From JAGPUQ01 sp036961295 (lineage in GTDB: Bacteria; Pseudomonadota; Gammaproteobacteria; Pseudomonadales; Porticoccaceae): a DNA stretch of 64,000 bases. The stretch covers positions 434,001 to 498,000 of the forward strand of contig JBALVX010000001.1 of assembly GCA_036961295.1 (NCBI GenBank), written 5' to 3'. Below the pieces are notes generated by a model, which saw nothing but the letters and a program-made list of their open reading frames with translations, ran no database searches and was not told the DNA's origin. Positions within the stretch are counted from its first letter, which is position 1. The number at the start of each line of letters is the position of its first letter. The position numbers were made by a program, and so were the translations under genes. This document shows, in pieces, positions 8,636-17,469 of the stretch.

Positions 8636-10093
8636 GTGAATAAAAAACAACAGGATAAAGCCGGTATCGTCTCTCCTAATTCCGGGGAGGAGCCCGGGCA
8701 GGATGGATTAGTTATCCCCGAAGATAACAGCTCCGCAGTCGAGAGTTTGCGTAAGGGTTTCGAAGTCACTCCGGCAACCGATCTTAAATATATGTCCTAT
8801 GCATCGGAGGCGGTGCTGCAGCAGGCGCCGGGTTTGCACCGCAAGCTGTTGTGGGGGATCTGTGCCTGTGTGCTGGTGCTGGTAACCTGGGCCTATTTTG
8901 CCGAGGTGGATGAGTTTACCCGTGGCGAGGGCCGCATTGTGCCGTCCAGCGATATTCAGATTGTGCAAAACCTCGAGGGCGGTATTCTTGCTCAAATCTA
9001 TGTTGCCGAGGGCGACGTTGTCGAGCAGGGCGAATCACTGTTGCTGATTGACGATACCCTGGCGTCGTCTTCCTTTCGCGAGCGCTCCCTGCAGGGTCGG
9101 CAGTTGATCTCTAGAGTCGTGCGCTTGCGAGCCGAGTCCGGCGGCACCAGCTTTGATGAAGAGCTGGCCAAAGTCGCAGAGGGACAGGCAGCGCCAGAGC
9201 TGATTAGAATTGAGCGGGATCTGTATAACTCCCGAGCTCAGGAATTTGGAACTAAGCTGGGGGCACTGGAACAAAAAGTCGAGCAAAAGCGGCAGGAGCT
9301 GTCGTCGGTGCGTCTCAACCGTTCCAGTTTGTCGGGCAGCTATAAGCTGCTGGAGCGTGAATTACAAATTACCCGTCCCCTGGTCGATAAAGGTGCCCTG
9401 TCTCCCGTCGAGTTGTTGCGCCTGGAGCGACAATTGAACGATCTTAAAGGTGAGCTGGGTCGCGCGCGCATCGCCATTCCTCAACTCCAGGCCGAGTACA
9501 GCGAAGCTCAGCAAACTGTCGAGTCCTATAGGCAAAATTTTGTCACTGAGGCGCGTCGCGAACTTAACGAAGTGTCATCTGAATTGGGGCGTTTGCAAGA
9601 AGGCAACCAGGCCTATTCCGATCGCGTGGATCGCACGGTGGTTAAATCACCGGTTCGAGGCACCGTTAAGCAGCTCAAGGTAAAAACCATCGGTGGGGTG
9701 ATACAGCCGGGCATGGATTTGGTCGAAATCGTCCCCATGGACGACTCCTTGCTGGTTGATGCCAAGGTGTCGCCGTCAGATATCGCCTTTATTCACCCCG
9801 ATCAAGGGGCGATGGTTAAGTTTACGGCTTACGATTTTGCCATCCACGGGGGGCTGTCGGCCAGGGTCATACAAATCAGCCCGGACACCATCGAAGATGA
9901 GCAAAAAGATCTTAGTTATTATGAGATTAGACTGAAAACCGATGGTGGAGTGCTAGGTTCCGAGAGTGACCCCTTGCCCATCATCCCCGGCATGACGGTC
10001 CAGGTTGATATTCTTACCGGGAAAAAAACCGTTCTCGATTACATCCTTAAGCCTATTCTAAAGACCAAACAACTGGCGTTCAGAGAGCGGTAA
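8636..10093 (+). CDS. lapC: HlyD-family membrane fusion protein, LapC-like
   Basis: This periplasmic adaptor bridges the LapB ATPase and the TolC-like channel. The 485-residue protein has a cytoplasmic N-terminus of about 80 residues, one membrane segment (about 82-103) and the lipoyl/barrel-sandwich strand FTRGEGRIVPSSDIQIVQNLEGGI. Long coiled-coil hairpin helices (about 165-325) follow, then the returning half-motif TVVKSPVRGTVKQLKVKTIGGVIQPG and the beta-barrel. The GTG start is 5 nt after AGGAAGG. It is 78 bp downstream of lapB and probably in the same operon; a terminator hairpin lies downstream. Confidence 0.93.
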   Translation: MNKKQQDKAGIVSPNSGEEPGQDGLVIPEDNSSAVESLRKGFEVTPATDLKYMSYASEAVLQQAPGLHRKLLWGICACVLVLVTWAYFAEVDEFTRGEGRIVPSSDIQIVQNLEGGILAQIYVAEGDVVEQGESLLLIDDTLASSSFRERSLQGRQLISRVVRLRAESGGTSFDEELAKVAEGQAAPELIRIERDLYNSRAQEFGTKLGALEQKVEQKRQELSSVRLNRSSLSGSYKLLERELQITRPLVDKGALSPVELLRLERQLNDLKGELGRARIAIPQLQAEYSEAQQTVESYRQNFVTEARRELNEVSSELGRLQEGNQAYSDRVDRTVVKSPVRGTVKQLKVKTIGGVIQPGMDLVEIVPMDDSLLVDAKVSPSDIAFIHPDQGAMVKFTAYDFAIHGGLSARVIQISPDTIEDEQKDLSYYEIRLKTDGGVLGSESDPLPIIPGMTVQVDILTGKKTVLDYILKPILKTKQLAFRER

Positions 10094-10261
10094 ACAAGGG
10101 TGATCACTGCGGAAAGTCCCACGCATGATAGGGGTCAAATCCGACGAATGGCTGGTATTCGGGGATAAATGGCCGTATTCCATTGATCACCTAACCAGTG
10201 GTAACATACCCAGATAAACGGTAACTCCGTCACATAAAATCTGTGATACAAAGCCCCCTAT

Positions 10262-10303
10262 GAGTACAGCCTCGTTCATGGCGAGGCTCTAGTGCTCTTT
10301 TTT
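10262..10303 (+). terminator. rho-independent terminator after lapC / in the lapE leader
   Basis: Nested stems, GAGTAC with GTGCTC (one G-U pair) outside and AGCCTCG with CGAGGCT inside, close a 7-nt loop and run into six T's. It lies between lapC and lapE, so lapE-lapA expression either needs a separate promoter or depends on read-through. Confidence 0.8.
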
Positions 10304-10331
10304 CAACTGTGCGGAAGCTTGAAACTAGAAA

Positions 10332-10358
10332 TCGCGACCAGGTGTTTTGGTGACGCGA
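10332..10358 (+). promoter_or_regulatory. hairpin in the lapE 5' leader
   Basis: TCGCGACCA pairs with TGGT-GA-CGCGA across a 7-nt loop, with a 2-nt bulge. No T-run follows, so it is not an intrinsic terminator. It sits between the terminator at 10262-10303 and a small ORF with a strong ribosome-binding site. The rest of the 380-bp region 10094-10473 holds a TCACA-N7-TGTGA inverted repeat (10230-10246) and two GGTAAC direct repeats, but no riboswitch class that I recognise. Confidence 0.4.
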
Positions 10359-10393
10359 AATCTGAAGGGAATGCGGAAGGAGATACCGCAACG

Positions 10394-10471
10394 ATGTTTG
10401 ACATGATGTTGTTTAACCTGGTTAAGCTGCATCTATTTGATAACACTAGTAAACCTAAAAGAGGGAAATAA
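10394..10471 (+). CDS. candidate 25-residue leader peptide before lapE
   Basis: A 25-codon ORF begins with ATG 10 nt after the strong Shine-Dalgarno stretch GGAAGGAG (10376-10383) and ends TAA at 10469-10471, only 2 nt before the lapE ATG. That arrangement suggests translational coupling. The peptide starts MFDMMLFNLVKLHLF, hydrophobic and amphipathic, and ends with a basic KPKRGK tail. There is no family to compare it with. It may be a real small protein, a leader whose translation sets lapE expression, or chance; the quality of the ribosome-binding site is the main argument for it. Confidence 0.4.
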   Translation: MFDMMLFNLVKLHLFDNTSKPKRGK

Positions 10472-10473
10472 GG

Positions 10474-11850
10474 ATGTTACGCACTGTAGATAAAACTAAC
10501 CCAGACACAACAGTAGTCTCACTGACGAGTTCAAGAACTATGAAAACTAGTTTGCGAATGCTAACCATTGCGACCGCCGCCTTGCTACCGTTTGCCTCGG
10601 CAAACGCGCTCGACGTTCGGGACGCTATTGCCCAAACGCTGGAATCTAACCCCCAGGTGCTGACGGAACTACGTGAAGTTGACGCTCGAGAGCGCCAGGT
10701 GCGCCAGGCTTTGGCTGGCTACTATCCTACCGTGGATGTGGTCGCTGGTTTTGGCTTTCAGGAGCGCGAGCCGACGGGTCGTACCTTCCCGTCGTATCCG
10801 GGCCGCACTCGCAATGAGCTAGAGCGCCGCGAAGCCCAGCTCAATGCACGGCAATTGGTGTTTGATGGTTTTTTGACCACTAACGAATACAAAAACCAGA
10901 AATCCCGACATGAGAGTGCCCAGCATCGTGCCACTTCGGTGGGTGAAAATATCTCCCTTGAAGTGGTTCGCGTATTTACCGAAGTGCTCAAGCAAGAGGC
11001 CGTCCTTGTTTTGGCCAGGGACACCCTGGGTTTTCACAACGACGTCTACTCGCGCATGAAGGATCGCTACGATTCTGGTGCTGGTAGCCGGGCGGATTTC
11101 GACCAGATTTCTAGCCGTGTAGCCCTCGCTAAAACCAACTTGCAAAACGTCAGCGGAAACCTGCGCGACGCGCGTATTAACTACCAGCGCGTCGTCGGCA
11201 CTTTCCCCAGCGAAGGTGAATTGCAAAAGCCGGGTTCCTATCGTAAGTATTTACCGGAATCCGTGGATGCCGCGATCGGCCGCGCTGAAGAAAACCACCC
11301 CATCAACAAATTGGCCAACGCTGATCTGGATGCGGTTAATTTTCTCTACGAGCAGACCAAAGCGGCGTTTTATCCGAAGTTCCACGTTGAGGTCGAGCGC
11401 GATCTAAATGACAACATCGACGGCATTGAGCAGCAAGTCGATGACCTCAAAGTGATGCTGCGTATGCGTTACAACGTCTACAACGGTCGAGCCGATCAGG
11501 CGCGCAAGCAGGAATTTGCGCATTTGATCGAGAAAGCTAAAGAAATTCGCAATAACGCCCGTCGTGAGATCGAGCAGGAAGTACGTTTGGCCTGGGTTGC
11601 TCACGACATCAACAAACAGCAAATTCCAGTACTGGAAGATTATGTAGAAAGTGCAGCGAGCACCAAGGCGTCCTACGAAGATCAGTTTGATCTGGGTCGT
11701 AGAACCTTGCTCGACCTGCTCAACACCGAGAACGAAACCGTTAATGCCCGTCGTGACTTAATTAACACGCAGTACGACAAGGTGTTCAACGAATATCGTA
11801 TTTTTCAATCCATGGGCGACCTGATGTATATGGTCGGCGCGAAAATTTAA
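10474..11850 (+). CDS. lapE: TolC-family outer-membrane channel, LapE-like
   Basis: This is the outer-membrane exit duct of the adhesin secretion system. It shows the duplicated outer-membrane-efflux pattern of long amphipathic helices: LDVRDAIAQTLESNPQVL at the start and RRTLLDLLNTENETVNARRDLINTQYDKVFNEYRIFQSMGDL at the end. The length is 458 residues as called. A typical signal peptide (MKTSLRMLTIATAALLPFASANA) begins at the internal ATG 10540. The ATG at 10474 has the better ribosome-binding region (GAGGG at 10461-10465) but adds 22 residues, so the start is uncertain between the two. It lies 84 bp before lapA. Confidence 0.92.
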   Translation: MLRTVDKTNPDTTVVSLTSSRTMKTSLRMLTIATAALLPFASANALDVRDAIAQTLESNPQVLTELREVDARERQVRQALAGYYPTVDVVAGFGFQEREPTGRTFPSYPGRTRNELERREAQLNARQLVFDGFLTTNEYKNQKSRHESAQHRATSVGENISLEVVRVFTEVLKQEAVLVLARDTLGFHNDVYSRMKDRYDSGAGSRADFDQISSRVALAKTNLQNVSGNLRDARINYQRVVGTFPSEGELQKPGSYRKYLPESVDAAIGRAEENHPINKLANADLDAVNFLYEQTKAAFYPKFHVEVERDLNDNIDGIEQQVDDLKVMLRMRYNVYNGRADQARKQEFAHLIEKAKEIRNNARREIEQEVRLAWVAHDINKQQIPVLEDYVESAASTKASYEDQFDLGRRTLLDLLNTENETVNARRDLINTQYDKVFNEYRIFQSMGDLMYMVGAKI

Positions 11851-11934
11851 ATTTAAGTACAGCTCTTTAAGCAGAGTGATGAATTAGCACAGCAATAACC
11901 GGCCCTGGATGGGGCGTCTATCGGGAGATCAGAG

Positions 11935-14900
11935 ATGAACGACGAAGTGAAGCAAGCAAAGGAAATCGAAGCCACTGAAGCTGCGCAAGCCAATGCCCAG
12001 CAAAATGGTCCTGTCACGGAAGAAAACACTTCAGCTGTCCCCGCTGATGCCGCCTCTCAGGGGCAAGCCGGTGAGTCGGCTGCCGCTGGCGATCTCAATC
12101 CTGAGTTTGAAGCGTTGGTGCAGGCCTTAGAAGCCGGTGAAGATATCAACGAGCAACTTGAAGCCACTGCTGCCGGTGAAGGCGGTGGTGGCGCAGGTGA
12201 CTCTATTGGCACTGGTGCTCGGCTAGACCGCATTGATAGTCAGGCGAATCCGAATGCGGGTATTGACCCCGATATCCCGCCTACGCCTCTGATTGACCCT
12301 ACTGCTGATACCGAAATTATTGTTGATACAAACGAAGCGCCGACTGCTTTTGGCGGTTCCTTGAGGGTTTCTGAGGAAGGCCTGGATGCCGGCAATCCTG
12401 ATGAAAATCCGCTCTTGGTAGACACCACTAACTCGCTTACTGACGAGATCGACGTTCCTGGTACCGACCCGGATGGCGACGTGCTGTCTTACGCGCTTGC
12501 TACGCTCGAAACTGGGCTTGAGTCAGCTGGTGTGGCCATTACTTTTTCTGGTGATGGCACAGTGGGCGATCCGCTGATTGGGACGGTACCCGACGGTGAC
12601 GGCACGCAAACTATCATTACCTTAACTGTTGATGCTACCGGCAAAGTCACGGTGGTATTGAGTGGCCCTGTAGATCACCCTGAAAATCCAGAAGAAGACA
12701 ACCTGTCTTTCGATGTAACCCTGACTGTCTCTGATGGTGAGCTGTCCGACACTGCGACTGTGGTAGTGACCGTTGAAGACGATAGCCCGACCGCATCGAT
12801 CGAAACGGTGCAGACCATTGGCCGTGATCAAGAGCTGGTCGACAACACGCTCACCCTGGATGAGACGGTTGGCGCGAAGGCCGGTGATGCCAATGCGGCT
12901 GATGACGACATTGATGGTGGCAACCCCGATCCCTTTGGTGGGACGTATGGCACACCGATTGGTGCTGTCAGTGATGTTGACCTGGTCGACACGACCACCA
13001 CGACAGGTGCGGATGACGAAGGCGCGACCACAGTGGTGAGCCTGAGCATCGCCAGTGAAGGTGTTGACTCAGAACTGAACACTACCGATGGTACAAGTAT
13101 TTTGTTGTACACCGAAGCGGATGGCACGATTACCGGCCGTACCGGTGGATCGGATGGCGCCGTGATCTTTGCGATCAGCATCGACAATGATGGACTGGTG
13201 AGTGTGGCGCAGTACGACTCCCTTGAGCACCCGATTTCCCCAGATAGTTACGACGAAGCGGTGACACTCACGGGTAAAGTGAGTGCGGTGGTCACGGTGA
13301 CGGATGGCGATGATGACGTAGCGACGGACAGTACCGATGTTGGTGATCAGATTAGTTTTGAGGACGATGGTCCGAGTGCAGCGGCGGCAGATGTTACTAC
13401 GCCGACGCTGGTATTAGACGAGTCGGATGTGCCCGATCCTTCGGAAGATCCGGTTGTGAACGATGGGATTGATGACGGTATCGTCTCGGCCTCGGCGGAC
13501 TTTACGGGCAACTTTGTTGCCACAGACTACGGAACCGATGGTGCCGGTAGTGTGAGTTATACGCTGGAGTTGACGGGTACGGACGTTGAGTCGGGTTTAT
13601 ACACCTTAGGTGTGGATGGAGCGCAGGGTGATGAAATTGTCCTGAACGAGAGTGGAGGAGTGATCACGGGTTCTTACGATGGAACCGATTACTTCACCAT
13701 CAGCATCGACAACGATCCTGATTCGCTGACCTTTGGCGAAGTGACCTTTACGCAAATAACGAATATCTATCACGGTGATGCCACCGATGCGGATGACGTT
13801 GAGACCTTAACGGTCAGTGGTGATAACGGTCTGGAAGGTGAGGATTTTGTTGCTAATGCCCTGGTGTTAGAGCAGACGGTAACGGATGCGGATGGTGATG
13901 AAGCCAGTGCTGAAGTTGATCTGGGCAGTGGTGTGTTCAAGATAGAAGACGATGGTCCGAGTGCGGAAGCGGCCGATGTTGCGACCCCGATGTTGGTGTT
14001 GGATGAATCGGATGTGCCCGATCCTTCGGAAGATCCGGTTGTGAACGATGGGATTGATGACGNNNNNNNNNNNNNNNNNNNNNNNNNNNNNNNNNNNNNN
14101 NNNNNNNNNNNNNNNNNNNNNNNNNNNNNNNNNNNNNNNNNNNNNNNNNNNNNNNNNNNNNNCCAGTGCTGAAGTTGATCTGGGCAGTGGTGTGTTCAAG
14201 ATAGAAGACGATGGTCCAATTATCTCCCCAGTCCGCTCAGCATTTATGTCGAATGAGATTGGCAATTCGTTAACAGATGATATCGACTTTGATTTTGGTA
14301 CAGACGGTGCTGGTGAAGTTACCCTGTCGGGTAATAACCTTGATGGTTATTGGGTACTCGATGACGGTACCACCCGAATGACCTCGGAAGGTAACGATTT
14401 ACTTTATCGAGTAAATCTCGATGGTAGCTTGGATGCCTACTACGTTGCAGGTGAGAGTGAACTTGTTATTTTCACTGTTACTTACAATGGCGACGGCACT
14501 TACACAGTTAACCAAATTGGTTTACTTGATGGACAAGCGTCGAGCATTCCCATCGGATTTACCAATGGTGGCTTTGGCGGAGGAAATGATGGTGTTCCGG
14601 CATACTTTTTAAGTTCATCTGAGGAAGCTGCTGGAACCACAACTGGCACTGAAGGCTCTATCATGGTGACGGCCACTACCGACTTTGCTGGTGGTGACTC
14701 GGTCAACTTTAACAATAACGCTTTGGGTGTATCGCAAGGTTCTACAATCGATGATGGTACGGAAATACTAACTCTTAGATTGAGCGATGGAGCCGACTGG
14801 AGTATTACAGGTAGCGGTGGTAATGCGGTTGTTACCGAACAGGTTGGAGGAGCAGATCAATACCTATCCAGCACCATTACGCTTGCCTTCTGGGGACTTG

Positions 14901-15679
14901 ATTTCGATAGCAAGGGAGAGATTCCAATTGCCCGGGTTTACGATAGTGCAACCTACGATTCTGATAACCCAGTTGCTGGTACTTATCAGGACTTCGTATA
15001 CGGTGTCGATGGCACAGTCAATCCTGATGGCACCTGGACTATTAATGCGACCTTCGAATTTGATACGGTTGACGTTAGTGCGTCAAATGCTGACGGTAAC
15101 GGCTTTGGGGTGTCCTCGTTAACGGTTGAGTTAGCTGCAGATGGTTATGATCAAACCACCGAAATTACCGCAACTGCAACGGATGGTGATGGTGATACCA
15201 CTAGCACTACCTGGGATTTCACTTTTGATGGTGAAGGTGTGATTAGCGGTGATGGCGGTGATAACGTAATCGTTGGTAACGGTGAAAGTGATATCCTCCT
15301 GGGCGGTTTAGGTGACGATATTATGACCGGTGGTGCTGGTGCGGATACCTTTCTCTGGCTTGCAGGTGAAGCCGGTACGGATACTATTACCGACTTTAAT
15401 CAATCGGGTGGCGCTTACAACCCTGCTGAGGGAGATGTATTAGACCTCTCGGCGCTCCTGGTCAGTGAAGAAACTGGTGTTTTAACCGACTACCTTAGCT
15501 TTTCTTCAGACGGTACGGACACTACGATCACCGTGGATGCGGATGGTTTAGGTGCTGGAACTGCGGATCAAACCATCGTCCTCGAAAATGTGGATCTGAC
15601 TGGTGGCGGGGCAAACAATGACGCAGCCATTATCACCAGCTTGTTAGCTGATAGTAATTTGGTTGTGGATACTCTCTAA
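11935..15679 (+). CDS. lapA: giant RTX adhesin, LapA-like (interrupted by an assembly gap)
   Basis: This is the secreted surface adhesin of the locus. The N-terminus (about 110 residues) is an Ala/Glu-rich retention module containing TAAG at residues 78-81, the motif cut by LapG proteases between the alanines and glycine. A cadherin/VCBS-like domain (about 115-280) follows, then 195-residue DUF5801/T1SS-143-like repeats ending in EDDGPS. The C-terminal part has a unique region (about 14219-15240), RTX nonapeptides (GGDNVIVGN, GLGDDIMTGG, AGADTF) and a type I secretion signal. Upstream and downstream parts lie in different frames only because the 100-N gap has an arbitrary length; repeat alignment gives a true gap divisible by three. 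The real protein is therefore longer than it appears. The start follows GGGAGATCAGAG. Confidence 0.9.
13366..14209 (+). repeat. 585-bp tandem repeats of the adhesin, collapsed at the gap
   Basis: One full unit spans 13366-13950. The next begins at 13951 and runs 112 bp to the gap, and after the gap 47 bp (14163-14209) match the unit's end (13904-13950) exactly. Offsets between matching positions are 585 bp (195 codons). The last 55 bp before the gap equal 13423-13477 exactly. This near-identity explains why the assembly stopped here. A more divergent earlier unit precedes 13366. Confidence 0.9.
14063..14162. other. assembly gap (100 N)
   Basis: A run of exactly 100 N, the customary placeholder for a gap of unknown size. 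From the repeat register the missing DNA should be 426 bp plus a whole number of 585-bp units, which restores one reading frame through the adhesin gene. Confidence 0.97.
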
Positions 15680-15714
15680 ATCACAATGAGCTGAAGGCGC
15701 GGAATATTGCGCAT

Positions 15715-15745
15715 AAAAAAGGCCACCTTCGGGTGGCTTTTTTTT
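15715..15745. terminator. bidirectional rho-independent terminator
   Basis: GCCACC-TTCG-GGTGGC, a stable tetraloop hairpin, is flanked by A6 on the left and T8 on the right, so it can end transcripts from both sides. It separates lapA from the convergent lapG pair. Confidence 0.92.
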
Positions 15746-15805
15746 ATGGTCTTTTTTATACATAGACTCATGCACAAAAGCATTTGAAATTAACTCCCAG
15801 TTCGG

Positions 15806-16606
15806 CTATTTGCCCGATGTTCCAAACCCCAAAATTATTTTCTCCTTCAAATCCCGCCACAATTTTATTTGCTGAGAATCGCCTGATGCCACTTGTTCAT
15901 TGCGAGAGCGCGCCAACCATAAAGTTCTGCCGTTAAAACTATAGACGGGTGTTAAATCATCCCGTTGATCGGCGGGCAAAATCAGCGGCGTGATATTGTC
16001 GAGAATTAAAGGTGTGTCGCCAGGGTTGGCGTAGTAGGCCAGTACCATATGAGGTTGGTTTAGCGATTCCGCTTTTACATAGGTAACGCGCAGCTTGTCG
16101 ATATCGACACCCATAAAATCGAGGGTGAGGTATTTGGCGATGGAGAAGTCTTCGCAATCACCGGCATCCTTAATTAAAAATTCTACGGGTGTAGCCCAGT
16201 AGTCAGCTTGTCGCCAAATTTCTTCATCGCTTAAAAACTGCGCGTCGTTAAAAAAGCGATTGGTGTGTTGTAATTTTTCTAAATCCGCCTGGTGTTTGCC
16301 GTTCTCGATAATCGTTGCCCAATAGCTCACTCTGGCCGCTGCTACGGGGCCGTGTTGTTGTTTAACTGCTGCGATAAGCTGGGGGAAGTTGGGTGCAGTG
16401 ATTTCTCCTTCGGAAGTGGTCTGCGGCGGTTGTTGTACGGGAGAGGGAGACGGTGGCGGGGTTTGCGGTGGACGACTGGCGCAACCCGATAAAAATAATA
16501 ATACTATGAAGAACGTCGTACTGAATAACAGCAATGGTGAGCTTAGCCCGGTACGTCGCGGGCATCGGGGAGACTGGTTTGCTGTTGTTAAGAAGTGGCC
16601 GGACAT
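15806..16606 (-). CDS. LapG-type cysteine protease paralog, predicted lipoprotein
   Basis: A second bacterial transglutaminase-like cysteine proteinase (BTLCP family). The lipobox LSGC places the lipidated Cys at residue 42. There is no Asp at +2, so outer-membrane sorting is expected. A proline-rich linker (about 46-62) follows. The catalytic triad is intact as C151 in DAGDCEDFSIAKY, H186 in QPHMVLAYY and D203 in LILDN, with the same spacings as its neighbour. The acidic residues flanking the Cys (DCE) match the LapG calcium site. It lies 21 bp after the other lapG. It may cut the same adhesin from an outer-membrane position, or another substrate. The ribosome-binding site is weak. Confidence 0.85.
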   Translation of the reverse strand: MSGHFLTTANQSPRCPRRTGLSSPLLLFSTTFFIVLLFLSGCASRPPQTPPPSPSPVQQPPQTTSEGEITAPNFPQLIAAVKQQHGPVAAARVSYWATIIENGKHQADLEKLQHTNRFFNDAQFLSDEEIWRQADYWATPVEFLIKDAGDCEDFSIAKYLTLDFMGVDIDKLRVTYVKAESLNQPHMVLAYYANPGDTPLILDNITPLILPADQRDDLTPVYSFNGRTLWLARSRNEQVASGDSQQIKLWRDLKEKIILGFGTSGK

Positions 16607-16627
16607 AAACTATTCATCCAGGATTTA

Positions 16628-17317
16628 TTAGAGTAGTTCTCGCTGCATTCTATAGGTTAAATCATTCCACAGGTTCAGTTGCTGGGGCTTGCCGACTTTG
16701 ACCTGTTCATTACGGGTACGAGACAACCACAGTTCGTCGGCGTTAAAACTGTAGACAGGGCGCAGATCATCGCGCTCGGTGGCGGGTTTGATACGCTTGT
16801 TAATGTTGTCGAGAATCATCGGCACGGCGGTGGGTGTTGGGTAGTAGGCCAGTACCATATGGGCCTGGTTAAGGCGTAGGGCTTTAACATAGGTGATGCG
16901 CAGCTTTTTGGTATTGACGCCCATTTCTTTTAGGGTGAAATATTTGGCGATGGAGAAATCTTCGCAGTCCCCGGTGTCGTGAGCAATAAACTCCAGCGGT
17001 GTCGCCCAGTAGTCTTTCTTTTTCCAGTACACGATATCGTCAACAAAACGCGCGCCGTTAAAAAAGTCGTTCACCAGATTGAGTTTTTCAAGATCGGTTT
17101 TGGTGCCGTTGTCGTGAATTATTTGCTGCCAGCGGACCACGCGTTGCGCGGCGGCGGCGCCGTATTTGAGCTTTATTTTTCCGGTTAAGGCCGCGCTAAT
17201 CCCGGTGTGGTCGGCGTAAACCCACGCGGCTAAGCCTAGGCTTAAACCTAGATACGCCGCCACCAGTAGCGGTAGCAACGAGCGGCTTTGTGGGATGTTT
17301 ATGCCGAAAAATTTCAA
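16628..17317 (-). CDS. lapG: LapG-like periplasmic adhesin protease
   Basis: This calcium-dependent cysteine protease of the BTLCP family cuts the adhesin's N-terminal retention module when LapD is not bound to c-di-GMP. The 229-residue protein has an N-terminal hydrophobic segment (about 14-35) that may be a signal peptide or an uncleaved anchor. The triad is C118 (HDTGDCEDFSIAKY), H153 (NQAHMVLAYY) and D170 (MILDN); the spacing is close to characterised LapG. D117 and E119 fit the calcium-binding pair. It is divergent from lapD, with about 150 bp between the starts, and heads a two-gene unit with the lipoprotein paralog. Confidence 0.9.
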   Translation of the reverse strand: MKFFGINIPQSRSLLPLLVAAYLGLSLGLAAWVYADHTGISAALTGKIKLKYGAAAAQRVVRWQQIIHDNGTKTDLEKLNLVNDFFNGARFVDDIVYWKKKDYWATPLEFIAHDTGDCEDFSIAKYFTLKEMGVNTKKLRITYVKALRLNQAHMVLAYYPTPTAVPMILDNINKRIKPATERDDLRPVYSFNADELWLSRTRNEQVKVGKPQQLNLWNDLTYRMQRELL

Positions 17318-17469
17318 GTGTCTAGGTTATCTCATAAAATGCTGTTAATCATACCACTTTGACTCTATTAGCTCGGCAGCGTGGGGTGTCGAAATGTGAC
17401 GCAGTTCTTATTTGGCAAGTGAACTTGATTTCGATAGACTGCAGGTTCAACTTTTTCACGGTAGAAATT

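Noticed and set aside
10230..10246. CRP binding site before lapE
   Set aside because: The half-sites are in the reverse order (TCACA-N7-TGTGA) relative to the CRP consensus TGTGA-N6-TCACA.
14048..14172. Apparent frameshift or stop in the adhesin gene at the N run
   Set aside because: The arbitrary 100-N length causes it; the repeat register requires a gap divisible by three, which restores a single frame.
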